Below, piece after piece: positions 23,204-34,517 of a DNA stretch of 64,000 nt. The notes below the pieces were generated by a model that ran no database searches, was not told where the DNA came from, and worked only from the letters and a program-made list of their open reading frames with translations. Numbering within the stretch: position 1 is the stretch's first letter; every line of letters starts with the position of its first letter. The translations under genes and the position numbers were made by a program. This stretch comes from Porodaedalea pini (taxonomy: Eukaryota > Basidiomycota > Agaricomycetes > Hymenochaetales > Hymenochaetaceae): positions 186,001-250,000 of the forward strand of contig NBAY01000054.1 in assembly GCA_002794775.1 (NCBI GenBank). The letters are read 5' to 3'.

Positions 23204-24253
23204 ATGAATGAGCAGAGAGTAGATAAAAAAGATGAAGAAATAATGCCAAATAATAAAACTAAGATATCCAGTGACACATTAGCCAGTACATCATATTTAG
23301 AGAAAAGAAATAGTGACAATGATAATGAAAGCTCTACCTTAAATACTCCAAGCAAGCGACATAAAGCAAGTGAATATAATCAAAACATTACAAGCTCATC
23401 ACCTTTAGGACTAAGATGGGATTCAGTAAGTTATAGTTATGCTTATGACTCTGTATTGCCTATTTTATTCAATTTATACATAGAAGACTATGAGAGGTGG
23501 TATAATATATATTCACAGTATCAAATTAATTTGCATGATCATTTTCAAAGGGTAACAAATTCAATAAGCAGCTTTGAAGAAGAAAGAGATGCCATTTGTC
23601 ACAAGCTTTTCAACCAGAACAGACATCAATTTCCATTAGGTCATAAATTAACAGCTGTAGCCTCTGTTATGCAGAAATGCCTAGAAGCAAAAGAACCTAT
23701 AATATATAAGCAAAGCCAGTGTATTCAATGTAATAGGTCTGAACAAAGTATTTTATTATCCTCATTTATTTCATGTTTTACAGAAGACTTTAACACAGCT
23801 CCTGAATGGTATTCATTTAGCAGTCAATATAAAAACATCAATACATACCCTTCTATTCAACAATGGCTTAACTATTACTTTAGTTCAATGTCAGTAACAT
23901 GTAGACAATGTCAAATAGATTATATAGCTGACACTAATGTACAATCTCATATCAGTGAGTCAACAAATGTTGTAGCTGTGCAGTTGTATAATTATGAGAT
24001 TATAATTGATCATGAGGTTGTTATAAAATGTACACCATGCTTGAAAAAATACAAATTGCAAGGTCTGATTTATGGTGGTAACAATCACTTCACTTGTAGA
24101 ATAATAGATAAGTCTGGACTGGTCTGGTATAATGATGGTATAACCACTGGCAGAGTTTCAAATGCAGAAAAGTATCTATCACAGTATAGTGATTATGAGC
24201 TTCATGGCGAAGGGAAAACTACAGCAGTCATTGCTCTATATGCTATTATTTAA
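23204..24253 (+). CDS. AT-rich ORF, cysteine-protease-like (USP/C98-type resemblance)
   Basis: 349 codons from ATG with no stop and much lower GC than all neighbours. The N-terminal 60 residues are polar and probably disordered. The rest has the layout of a deubiquitinase or SUMO-isopeptidase fold: a start motif LRWDSVSYSYAYDS (residues 70-83) where the nucleophile cysteine would be expected at 79 but tyrosine is present; CX2C pairs (CIQC, CRQC, CTPC) that could bind zinc; and a C-terminal HFTCRII (His 295) followed by VWYNDG (Asp 311). The family assignment is from memory and unverified. It lies between the MITE and PRP8, and its base composition marks it as of different origin. Confidence 0.5.
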   Translation: MNEQRVDKKDEEIMPNNKTKISSDTLASTSYLEKRNSDNDNESSTLNTPSKRHKASEYNQNITSSSPLGLRWDSVSYSYAYDSVLPILFNLYIEDYERWYNIYSQYQINLHDHFQRVTNSISSFEEERDAICHKLFNQNRHQFPLGHKLTAVASVMQKCLEAKEPIIYKQSQCIQCNRSEQSILLSSFISCFTEDFNTAPEWYSFSSQYKNINTYPSIQQWLNYYFSSMSVTCRQCQIDYIADTNVQSHISESTNVVAVQLYNYEIIIDHEVVIKCTPCLKKYKLQGLIYGGNNHFTCRIIDKSGLVWYNDGITTGRVSNAEKYLSQYSDYELHGEGKTTAVIALYAII

Positions 24254-24289
24254 TGTACAACATGCAGCATAAAGGAGGAGGGGTGGGGG

Positions 24290-27200
24290 GGTAGCACATC
24301 ATGGAAGATGACAAAACAGTGCCCTTGGGAGTCATGCCTAATATACAGTTGGCCAGAAGCAACTGAACACGCTCGGACATATTAGGATTGAAGCCCTAAA
24401 GAGAGCTACATCAAGACACGATTGTATTGAAAGACAAAGCATACTTACCGCGGGGTTGGCTGAGGTGTCAGCATTCTTTCGACCTCATTCGAAGCCCGGC
24501 ATGGTCAACGAGTGTGCAGAGAGAGACACGGAATCGGGAGTGAATGAGCAAATGATGCAAATAGACGACGGACCCCATTCAGGATGGTCTGCCATCAATT
24601 TAGCTTGTGTGTTATGTCGGTCGGGGACAGATGAGGCAACTCCAGCGCTTGCATCTTGATCCAACCTAATGGTTCCAGGTCCTTTAGGAGGAAATCATCC
24701 TTCGGCAGCTGCGAGGGTAGCTCCACTGAATTGTTGTTACCACGCTGTTTGACAGCCTTGATTTCCTTGACCTGCTTATTGTCCGGAGGTGAGGTGCCAT
24801 AGAGGAACGCTGCTACTTGCGTTCGCAGATCGGCAGCAATGACAAAGGCCCGTAGGATGTTTTTGGGTATGACATAAGTGAATGACAATGCGTCATCTTT
24901 CACATCATCATTTAACACATATATGTGCTGTAGGCGAAGGGAAAGGTGGGTAGCCGAGATAGCACGAACGCGCCAGTCAGACTTGCTTGAAAAGACCTGC
25001 TGTTCATAGTTGGTCGCTGAAAGAGACAAACATCAGAAGATTGACAAACAAGTGACATTCCAATTAAACTTACTGGTGACAGTCTGAATTGCATCACCAT
25101 GAATGTTCGTGGTTTTGTTGTGAAAAATGTATGTCGTAAGAGCTTGATCAACATACTGACAGTCAAGAAACTTCACGTTTGAACGGTAGTGACTTGTGCC
25201 CGAGCTTCCGTGCTTTTCTCGAGCTCAGCCATTTTCTGACGCTGCACAGACGGTGCAGCAATCTCCTGGCCAAGAATAATGTCGCGAATTTCGCTGGCTG
25301 TCAGAGAAGCGATGTTCACGCTGTTCCGCTTGCCAAAATCCTTTAAAGAATGGATCAGATGGATACAAAGCAATAGAGCAAGGTACTACAACATACAGCA
25401 AGCATGGGATCCTTCAAAGCCACTTCAACCTTAATCCAGTCATCCTCAGACAGCGTTGGCCAGACAAAGCGCGGCTCTGTGATTGTCGACTTCTCAGGGC
25501 GTAAGATGATCTTAGCCCTCTCATTGTTTACATGCAAACCACACAGGAGGAGGATGAGACGCGAAAATGCCATGTAACTTGAGATTGACTTCAGCCAATC
25601 ATCTATAGCGAAATATTAAAAGGTCGTCCTCGTACGAAAAAAAGATAACTCACACCGTAAAGGTTGAAGAGCACCATCTGGGGTTGCATTGCGCACTACG
25701 GAACAAGTTGAGCAGCAGGCCAGCCTCTAACGACGGATATACTTACAAGAATGAGGTCGCCAAACTTCCCCATCTTCATACATGCTTGGAACGACAATCG
25801 CAGCTCACTTCATTTAATGACAATGTTTGGGAATTCGAGAAGATGGACCTTGAGCGGATCTGGATAAGGATGAACAGCTGAGCGCATTTCTCTACAGCGA
25901 AATGGACATGCTTACCCGGCATGCCGTTGCGGATATACATAAGAGTTGCGATGTTTACTTTGGGGGTGTAGAAGATGACCGAAGGGAAACGCGAAGGCAT
26001 CTTACTGTTCAAGCCGATCTCGACACGGGTCTGAATTTTGTTCTCAGCCTTCACCAAAGCATCAAGCAGCTCGTTCGTGTGGATGACGGCCTCTCGATAG
26101 TAAGTCATTAGACCGATGATCGCAGTGTTCCATTTGTTGACAATCTTGGAAAAGTTGGTAGAGCCTGAGCTCATGAGGACCTGGCGGATACGGTTGTTTA
26201 ACTGTTGAACACCTATGAAATTCTTCAGCATTACATATTCCATGGAAGCTTTAATATTCTTACCTTCGTCGGAGACGCGGAGGAAGGCTTGTGCACTACG
26301 CTCCTTCAACTGCTCGTTGGTCAAGTTCCACACCCCGTCCTTGAGCGACAACTGCTCTCCACTCATCGTCCGAATCTTCGGCAGAATGCACACCTCGAAG
26401 CCGCTCATTGAGAAGAGTAACTGAGGGTCGTTTTTGGAGTAGACACTAACAAATGTATCTTCCCATTCAATCGTTGTCAAAGAACGAGGCAGGCTCTGCT
26501 TCACGTTCCAGAACACAGCTCGACCTAGATTGACGTCGTGCTTGATCAGGCGCATACGGCAATCCCGCGGCCAACATCTCTTGTTGTTATACACAATAGG
26601 ATTCGCGTTGAGGTAACATTGTATAAGGTCGCGTGATTCCTCGGCGGTGAAGCGGAATAAAATATACAAACGATCAACATAACGAGAATAGAGACGGACT
26701 GAATGGCATGTCTCGGTCGCAGAATCACGGTACTGCAGGGAATTGTTGGGCAGTTGTGGGGGACCTGCCATTTCACTTGCGCATTGCAAGCCGAGGATGA
26801 GAAGTTCGAGGACAAGATCACAGTATTGCAAGACAAAGACAGAGAACTGCAGACCACGGATCATCCCGTATGTGTTCGTATGTGCCATATCTTTGTAGGT
26901 GAGAACACAGTTATTATTCGCTGTGATATAGTCCGCAAGACTATGATCGAGAATAAGACGAAGCAGACGGTTGAGAAGGGTCAGGTCAATCTTTTCGTAG
27001 ACCTTCGAAAGTACGGTCTCCATCATCACTACGCATTCGCCCTCGCTCGTCTCCCAGATATCCATCAAGTTATTCATACCCTGACACCACTTGTACACTA
27101 GAATGGGAGGAGGTTCGGTGTCCGCACTTGTCAGCCTCGAAGGATAAGAATTGGTCAAGATATGCGAGCTTGTCATATGTGTCGAAGAACTCGATGCCTG

Positions 27201-28990
27201 CCTCTTTGAAGGCTCGTTAAACGAGCAAGAGATGCTTGATCCTAGACAGACCAGCACGCGAATCAATTAGCTACACCCTACGACCAATTAGAAAAAGAAC
27301 ATACATTCGTGTGGATTGTCATACACTTGCTCAATGAGAGCAAGCTCCTCACGCTGAGATTCGTTAAGACGACCTTTGACGCTGTACGCGTCATGCTTGT
27401 ACGAAAGGGGACTGTATGGAAACATCAGTGAGAGTTACTGAAAGACGTAGTTAATTGAATCTTACGGGAATGGGATGGGAGCAAATTTCCGACTCTCAAG
27501 CCACTGGTCCGTCGATGTGTAGATCGCAACGGCCTCCTCAGCGCTAATGTAAGGACATCTTTGAGGTAACCATGCTGATGTTCCTGCTTAGCTTTCAAGT
27601 ACAGTCAAGTAAGACGCCCCAAGTTCTTCTTGACCACAGCCTTGTCGACAGTCGCACCGCGCCTGATACACTCACGATTGTAGTGTGCAACCGAGCACCA
27701 CCAATCCGCCTTGCTCTTGATGTACCGCAGGATGATGTTCTCGATTGCAGTCGGCATGCCCGGGACCTTCCATGGAGCTGTAGAATAAGGCTTAGTACGC
27801 AAAGTCCAGATTCAACCAAACGACATACTGTTTGCCTTGCGGCAGCGCCACGCTTCCGACAAGTGCTGCAAGATAGTCTTCACCTTGTTCTGCTTGATCA
27901 ACTCCGGTATCATATCAAGAATATCGTGCATCACGGCAGCGCGTAATTACAAGTCATAGTGCAATTCGACACGCTGTTTCGTGACCGTCTTTGCGACCCT
28001 CGCTGTTGAGACCCTCGAACTGACGCGCAAGCAAGTTTCCGAGCCAGTGCTCAGGCAGCGGTACAATTCCACGCATGAAGAAGAGCCGCACCCGCCAACC
28101 TGGAGCCCCAAACCCACAGCCTGGGCCCTTACCAACAGGTCCCGATAGTAGATCAGATGCTTGAGACCTTTGCACATCCGGACCTGACGCATAAGTTTTT
28201 ACTGGTAACGATACATGCCGCTGAACGCACCGATATGTGCGAAGATATACTGCAATGCATCCGCCAGTTGGAAGGCATCCACATTGCCAAGCCGGAATTG
28301 GACGTGCACATCGACAACGAGCTTCGTGAGGCGAAGACTTTCACGGCACAAATGGAATGCATTTCCAAGCCGAGACTTTTTGCGTTCCTTCGTCGTGAGC
28401 GTCTTTACTGGCTTCAGATTCATGTTGTAATCGAGATGAAGGTAATTCAAGTTCTAGAAGGATTGAAAGTCAGAATGATGTAACGCAGCTTTCCCAACGA
28501 TCATACCTTGCGACGGACGAGCAAGTTCAGCATGTTGTATCCTTGCCTGCACACTTGCAAACCAGCCTCCACCCAGTCCAGCTTTGTGGTCCGGAAAAAC
28601 TTCACCGCCTTCAACTGACGGAACAGGTTCTTTTTCGTCATCGGCTTCTCCGGCCTCGTCTTCAGCTCGTTGAGAACAAAGCACTTGGGTAGCTTCTGGT
28701 ACGACACGCGAACCTTTACAGGCTGTGCTCCAAATACCAATTCTTCACCAATGGTACATCTTGCGCGCGGTGCATGTGTCCCGAGCGGCGACTGTAAGGC
28801 GCCCGCGCCCGCCATAATGCAATACCGTCCGCAGTGCTCTCGTTCTCCAAATCCTTATCCGAGAGGAATGGCTCAACTTCATCTGGTAGCTCGAATTCAT
28901 CCTCGTCCGCGCCGTTGGGTCCGAAGATTTCGTCTTCGTGAGAAATGAGGCACATTCTTTGGTTGAAAACCATGAGAGGAGACAGGGTTA
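24290..28990 (-). pseudogene. PRP8: PRP8 fragment, copy 1, with internal deletion
   Basis: Pieces of the U5 snRNP core protein Prp8 in order on the minus strand, starting at 28990 where eIF4G ends. Recognisable parts are [36 protein letters not shown] (28.7 kb), [19 protein letters not shown] (28.4 kb), [19 protein letters not shown] (27.8 kb), [16 protein letters not shown] (26.5 kb) and [20 protein letters not shown] (26.1 kb). A jump of several hundred residues at about 25.9 kb leads to [11 protein letters not shown]. The JAB/MPN-like region follows ([35 protein letters not shown]) and the C-terminus GFNPNMSERVQLLLAN near 24.35 kb. Introns are kept (for example GTAAGTATG to CTTTAG at about 24.40-24.45 kb). 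Stops and frameshifts make it non-functional. Confidence 0.9.
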
Positions 28991-30660
28991 CTCCAGCCGC
29001 CTCATCCGTCGCCTTCTCGAACACAGGCCGGATGACCTGAATAAGCGTCCGCCCATCCTTCTTGCTCTCTCTCTTGTTTGCCCACGCAATGATCAGGTTT
29101 AAGATAGACTCAAACTTCTCCATAGTGAGCTTGTTGAGCAGCGAACGGACCTTCTTGTCCACGATCTCAGGTGAGTCTGCGTCATTCGAGGCCCCACGCC
29201 TGGACGCGCTCCCCGCGACCCAGCGATTCGCAGACTGCTCGAGCGGTGCGCCAGGTTCGACGGAGGAAGCAGCATTCGTGTTGAACTGATTGGCAGAGGC
29301 GCTGATACGGTTCGACTCGTTGCGTGTTGAGTCGCCACGTTTGTTACGCGTACGCTTGTTGCCCAAAGCGCCCGCACCGCCCTGACTGGAAGAGCGAACA
29401 ATAGGCGATGGGTGCCCGCCTGCAAATGGAAGGCCACCGGGCCCATCGCTCATCGACGTCGATCGCATGAAGCGCTCTTCACTTGACAGTTTGTTCGGTG
29501 CAGAGAAGTTGCCCATCGCAAAGCCTGAACCAGGTTTGCCACCGAAGTCGTTCAAAGCACCGATGCCAAGCGCAATCGATGCTTGCCTTGAAGCAGTGGA
29601 AGATGGCCGGCCCATACTACCAGATACACCTCGGCGTCAAGAGCCACCCCGTCCCATAGAATGCGATTGGTCGGATGATCCGAGACCGATAGCCTCAAGA
29701 GGAGGGAGATTGTCCGGCTTTTCGTTGCACACGGACATGAATTGGAGAAGGAAGCTGCTGTTGGTGCTGGTGCTGGTGCTGGATGTGCGGTTGATTCTGC
29801 GGGGGTGCAAGGCGAGGCAAAGGCATGCTGTTTCCGTTTGCACCAGGCGGTTCGTTGTTGACGGATGGTCTATTTGCCGCGCTGGAAAGACGGTGAGCGA
29901 AGGCCATTCCCAACGCCTTGATTTCGCAAAGCTGCGGGTACAAAAGGTTGCGGGTATGGCTGCGGAGGTTGTTGATGTGGGTGGGTGTGAGGATGAATAC
30001 CGGGGCCAGCTGGTCCAGGAGCATTTTGGGATTGTGCGGGCAGCACAGCAGGAGATAAGGTGTTCGAACGCCTTGGCGGCGAAGCGATGCTCTCGGGAGA
30101 GGAAGTATTTACAGGTGAAGAGGTTTTTGCGCTGCTTCCGCCGCCACGGAAGAACGCAGAGACATCGACCTTAGGCTTGAGCGGCACTGCGGCAGGCATC
30201 GTGTTCGCCGTTGATACTGCAGAAGATGACGATGCAGCAGATGAGATGGAAGATGCGGATGCCAGAGACGGCTTTGCTGTCGTCGGCATGCTGCTTTGCG
30301 TTGCTTCGATTGAGCCGAACAACTGTACAGGCTGCGACTCTGATTTAGCAAGAGGTGGGGCAGGCGCCGGTGAGGAGGACGGGGCAGTCGTTTTATCGTT
30401 CACGGAGCCATTTACCGTACCAAAACTAATTGGATTTGCTGCAAATTCGCGTTAGACAGGATGAACAAGGAAAGATGGGGCATGCATGACGTACCCATCT
30501 TGGAAGGCGGAACCTTGGCCCGCTCGCAATCCCGACACCGACTGCATCCTTAAACCTCCCAGTTGTGAAGACCTTCTCGAGTGCATCTGCGTCTGAGCCT
30601 GAGGAGTGGCAGAAGCTGGCAACTGAGAGCGAGGTGAAGACACTGCGGATGTGGCTTCAG
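28991..30660 (-). pseudogene. TIF4631: eIF4G fragment fused to PRP8
   Basis: Minus-strand pieces of translation initiation factor eIF4G. The N-terminal low-complexity part has PVQLFGSIEA and KPKVDVSAFFRGG (29.9-30.4 kb). A basic KRTRNKRGD stretch comes next, then the linker EQSANRWVAGS and the start of the MIF4G domain (SPEIVDKKVRSLLNKLTMEKF, ESILNLIIAWANK, DGRTLIQVIRPVFEKATDEA). The match ends inside MIF4G at 28991, and the next base already belongs to PRP8. The fungal protein scaffolds eIF4E, eIF4A and Pab1; only about the 5' part is here. Its 5' end abuts T1 at about 30690. Confidence 0.85.
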
Positions 30661-30689
30661 GAGGGCCCTTGGCCTAAGTAGACTTATGA

Positions 30690-31109
30690 GGGAGCGAAAC
30701 GAGTGTCTTTGCAGCGAAACAGACTCGTCAACGACCGCACTGAGGTTGGAGATCACATGTTGGCACTGTCGTCAACTTTGCTTTCGACCGATTTTTAATT
30801 CAACCAGGCCACTTTATTTTACAAAAAATACATATACAGATAGATAATTGTCTGAAGTTTTTTTACATGGTTCAAGGTTGCGATTTGGATGGTTGAATAA
30901 AATTAAATATGCCAATGAAGAAAGTGAGTACTGCACAGCCACAAAAGTTGTGAGTCGGTCCATAGCCACAGCTCAATTTAGCAGAAATGGGGTCCAAAAT
31001 TAACATATATGGTATGCCATCAGCTTATAAAAGCTGACAAAAACCCAAATTGGGGACTTTATCTCGGCCCACAACAAAAGACGATACTTCGTAAACTCAG
31101 TAATCGTAA
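30690..31109 (+). repeat. T1 end sequence, right copy
   Basis: About 420 bp, from GGGAGCGAAACGAGTGTC to CTCAGTAATCGTAAC, matching 52326-52748 and, inverted, the left copy. It has the hairpin at 31020-31037 (arms TCAGCTT and AAGCTGA). Here it is uninterrupted, so it supplies the empty sites for the insertions in the left copy. To its left is eIF4G, to its right the transposase of arm B. No gene within. Confidence 0.8.
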
Positions 31110-31271
31110 CAAAACTTCTTGCACTACATAGACAATCCTATCTACTACAGCCTGGGTTATTTGGGGGCCCCTCCGCCTTGATTTGACACTGTAGTGGTAA
31201 TTTATTTTTGACCTGCACGCCGTAGCACCATGCACTGCCTGCACATCTGAAGTATAGAAGTTGGGAACAAT

Positions 31272-32870
31272 GTGTTGCTTCATAAGTACTACTCCATCTC
31301 AAGAAGAGATGGCTGCAGATATCTCATCGGCATACCAGGTGAGCGTATCTGCCATGCAGGACCACTAGTAGATACACAAGTGTATGTTCATGCAAACAGA
31401 CTCGAAGACATCCTTTCAGATCCAGAACAGCAACAGCTGGCAGCCTCTTCTTGATCAAGAGCAAGGCATAACCATTGTCACCCACAGCCTAGACAGAAGA
31501 GCAGATGGCTTCACTGAAGAGAGGTTGGCATGCTACAATGGTCAGTGGTATATGCGAATTAGGGGTTGGCACGTGAACACATTCACCATGAAAACACCTT
31601 TCTCTCCCACCACGATGACGCGTGGCAAGGCCCTCTCAAATGATGCACAATCCATTTTCTTCAAGCTGCACCAATCTGATGAGTTCACCATAGACCATCT
31701 TTCTGCGTTGACGGATGTCAATTGTTGAACAATCTATTGAATCATAAAAGACTGGGAGGCTACTGAGGGTGTTGAGAGAGATGGAAAGAGGACTGGCCGG
31801 CCAAGGCTGTTGGACTATCTGGATGTACAGGTGAGGTGTAGTGTGCCAGTGCTGATGGACATTGCTCATCAGGATTTCATTTGCCATCAGTATCTCCTCA
31901 GTTCAGTCGATCAACGCAGGGACCTATTCCTTGATGAGCTAAGGCAGAAGCTCGGTGCATCTTCTGGTAAATACGTTTCGGACTCTATGATATGGAGGAC
32001 ATTGGAATGGGCTGGATTCACTATGAAAATGGTATGGTCTTTTGTTTTCAACTAGTCGAGCCCAAATCCAACCTGGTCGAAGATTTCAAAGAAGGCACAT
32101 GAATGCAGCGAGACTGCGCAAATACAATATTGTCTCAAAATTGGTGAGAAATACGAAGCTGAACAGCTCGTGTTCATTGACGAAAGTGCTTGCGACCATC
32201 ACACTTTCTTGAGAAAAAAGGCATGGGCTTTATGCAGGCATCAAGCCAGCTGCAAACAGTTTTTTGCCAGGGGAAAGAGGTACGCGTAGTCCTGTCATAC
32301 TTCAGGGTGTCATATGTCAAACTTCCTCCAGGTATTCAATCCTTCCAGCAATCTCTCTTGATGGAATGCTTGACTGCATCATCTTGGAAGGCTCATTCAA
32401 TACAGAATCCTTTATCGCTTTCATTGCACATCTCCTTAATCATATGGAACCTTTTCCAGGACCGAACTCAGTCATTGTCATGGACAACTGTGCTATCCAC
32501 AAGTCAAATGAAATTCACGAGTTGATTGAATCCAGGTGCAGTGCTTTTTCCTCCCATGCATCGCTCCAGCACTGATGCATTCTGTAATTGCGTGTCTAGT
32601 GGCATGAAGCTTGAATTCCTTCCTGCGTACTCTCCAGATTTCAATCCAATCGAATTAGCCTTCTCACTACTCAAAATTTGACTTCAACGACTTGCCCTGC
32701 TGGAAGAAGAAGGAGATGTTGTGGTGTATGCACAGTTTTACAGAGAGATTATGTCGATTAGTGCAAATGACTGTCGAGCCTTCTACCAACACTGTGGGTA
32801 TGTCCGCTGGCCCTGGTGCGTAGCTACCCTCAATTCTCAAGTGAAATCCTCTGACAACGTGCTCAGGTGA
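31272..32870 (+). pseudogene. DDE_3 transposase, arm B
   Basis: Collinear with the arm A copy. Helix-turn-helix region DHLSALTDVNC then TGA at about 31726-31728 (CAA in arm A) and a second TGA shortly after; then RLLDYLDVQVRC. The core has FIDESACDHHTF, AISLDGMLDCIILEG, VIVMDNCAIHKSNEIHEL, YSPDFNPIELAFSLL, and the end FYREIMSISANDC, FYQHCGYVRWPW, stop TGA at 32868-32870. The DDE residues are intact and introns of about 50-65 bp are needed. The N-terminal start is unclear because the upstream frame opens at a GTG (31272). Two nonsense codons make it inactive. Confidence 0.78.
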
Positions 32871-32975
32871 AAGTCACATGGACAGAAATAGCTTTCAATT
32901 ATCAACAAATCTATGTCATTTTCGAGTGTAGTCCTCTATTGACATGCTTTGATAGTAATGATTAGGAGTGATCAT

Positions 32976-34247
32976 TTAGCTGTGAGAATTGATGATGAGG
33001 TTGTAATCTTGGTCCGCATAGCGATGAAGACAATTGACAAGGCTGAGGTTGATGACTAATTTATCCTCCTCCGCTATTTTCCATATATCATCCTTGGACA
33101 GCTCTTGGATATCATCCAGGCGAACTAGATCTTGCTCTTCAGATGACTGCCTAAAAATCTGATAGTTAGGGCAGGGAGCTTGGCCCCGTTCCATATCCTC
33201 ATGCAGAGAGTCCAGCCACTTGCTAATGGATAGGAACTCTTGAGGCCGCCTTTGACTGATCATGTTGTTGCCAAACATAGTCTGCATCATAAGAGGATTC
33301 TGCATCATGAGAGGGTGCTGCATCATGGCTTGCAGCTGCATGGTTGAGGGGTGGTTAATCACAGGAGGTTTGCGTGACACAGGATCAGGTGGAGCTGCAT
33401 GGGTATAAACTTCTGCATTCCTCTCAGCTGCTCTTGCAGCTGAGTACGACTTGTGCGGCTTTCTATCTAGAAGTTTAAGAGCCTCAGGTGGATTGGTGTA
33501 GGTCACTCCTGGCGTGTTTTGGTGCTTAGAAATAACAATAGACATTTTGAGTGAGATATATAGACTTGTGCGCAAAATGACAATTTAAGACTCACAAGAA
33601 GTTTCGCATGCTCAGCGACATCCTCCATAGTGTATGTGACATGCTCCCACATACCTTTCAGCATTGCACACAGTTTACCGCCATGCTCATCACATGTGAA
33701 GCTTGCTACAATCTTGCATGTGATTTCCTCAATCTCATTATCATATGTGCTCTTTGCATTATTGAGTGGCGCTACTGTCGGCTTAGCTTTTGCCAGAGTC
33801 TTTTTGCCCCTTTTGCCCTGCACATTAGAATCCTATCCAGCCAGAATATCTGAGTTGAAATAGCTGGCAATGAAACACAATTGAACAAACCTCTGGGAGA
33901 TCTCTGATGATGATCTTTGGATCACTTTTGGTTTTCATCTTTTTGGCCACTTGCTCCTTGTGGTGTTTGCGGACCTCCGCAAAGACCTTATCCAATGCAC
34001 TCTGATTGTCTAGATACTCTGGAAGGTATTTGTTTGGGCCTTCTTTGATACACCATAGGCCCTCAACTCCAAGACACGTGATGATGCAGGAGCCCCCTGT
34101 CATCTTTGCAACCTCAACCAACAAATCATTTAATAGCATGTTGGAGCACAAGATCAGCTCCCGTCCGCTGATGCCGTCCGAAACCAAGACCTTTACTTCA
34201 ATCACGTCTCTGTCTGCCCTGTCTGTGGCTGGTGTTGATGTAACCAT
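32976..34247 (-). pseudogene. Helper gene of arm B, best-preserved copy
   Basis: Unknown protein that can be read through three exons. Exon 1 runs from MVTSTPATDRADRD to RDLPE (34247 to about 33886). An intron from GTTTGT to TGTGCAG is followed by KRGKKTLAKAKPT...HAKLL (to about 33598). A second intron, GTGAGTC to TTTCTAAG, leads to HQNTPGVTYTNPPEALK...INSHS, ending at 32976. It has lysine-rich, methionine/glutamine-rich (MMQHPLMMQNPLMMQ) and C-terminal SAM-like (ISKWLDSLHED to HRYADQDYNL) parts. There may be an earlier exon (YISDGPADWSIPSLGTAK). No stop is needed within these exons, so this copy may have been functional until recently. The role is unknown; it could be a DNA-binding or target-choice partner of the transposase. 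Confidence 0.55.
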
Positions 34248-34339
34248 CCCTCATACCTTGGCTGTTCCAAGGGAAGGAATACTCCAGTCGGCAGGGCCAT
34301 CTGATATATATGTAAGACCATGTTTATGATGTAAAAATA

Positions 34340-34517
34340 CTTGAGGTAGTGGGCTATTGGGATGGCAAGCTACGATTACTGTTTTCTGTGTCCTTTATTT
34401 TATATGAGAGAACTAAAGCTTGAAAATTATACTAAAACATTATACTTATTAATGAATTATTCATTATTCAGTAAACAGTAATCGTAGCTTGCCATCCCAA
34501 TGGCCCACTACCTCAAG
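34340..34517 (+). mobile_element. 178-bp MITE, copy 2
   Basis: Same ends and length as copy 1. Left of it the transposon arm B ends; right of it the integrase of gypsy-3 stops in mid-domain. Same internal orientation as copy 1. Confidence 0.85.

Larger units (their letters stand above)
31110..34330. mobile_element. Transposon arm B: transposase and helper gene, inverted partner of arm A
   Basis: Same content as arm A in reverse order: transposase on the plus strand (31272-32870) and helper gene on the minus strand (34247-32976), converging. It lacks the LTR-like insertion. The outer end is cut by the MITE at 34340. With arm A it forms the palindrome around the captured gene fragments. Confidence 0.72.

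Noticed and set aside
24290..28990. A functional PRP8 gene
   Set aside because: Frameshifts, stops, an internal deletion of hundreds of residues and fusion to eIF4G at the 5' side.
29467..30174. Plus-strand 235-residue ORF
   Set aside because: Antisense of the eIF4G low-complexity region, which has clear matches on the minus strand.
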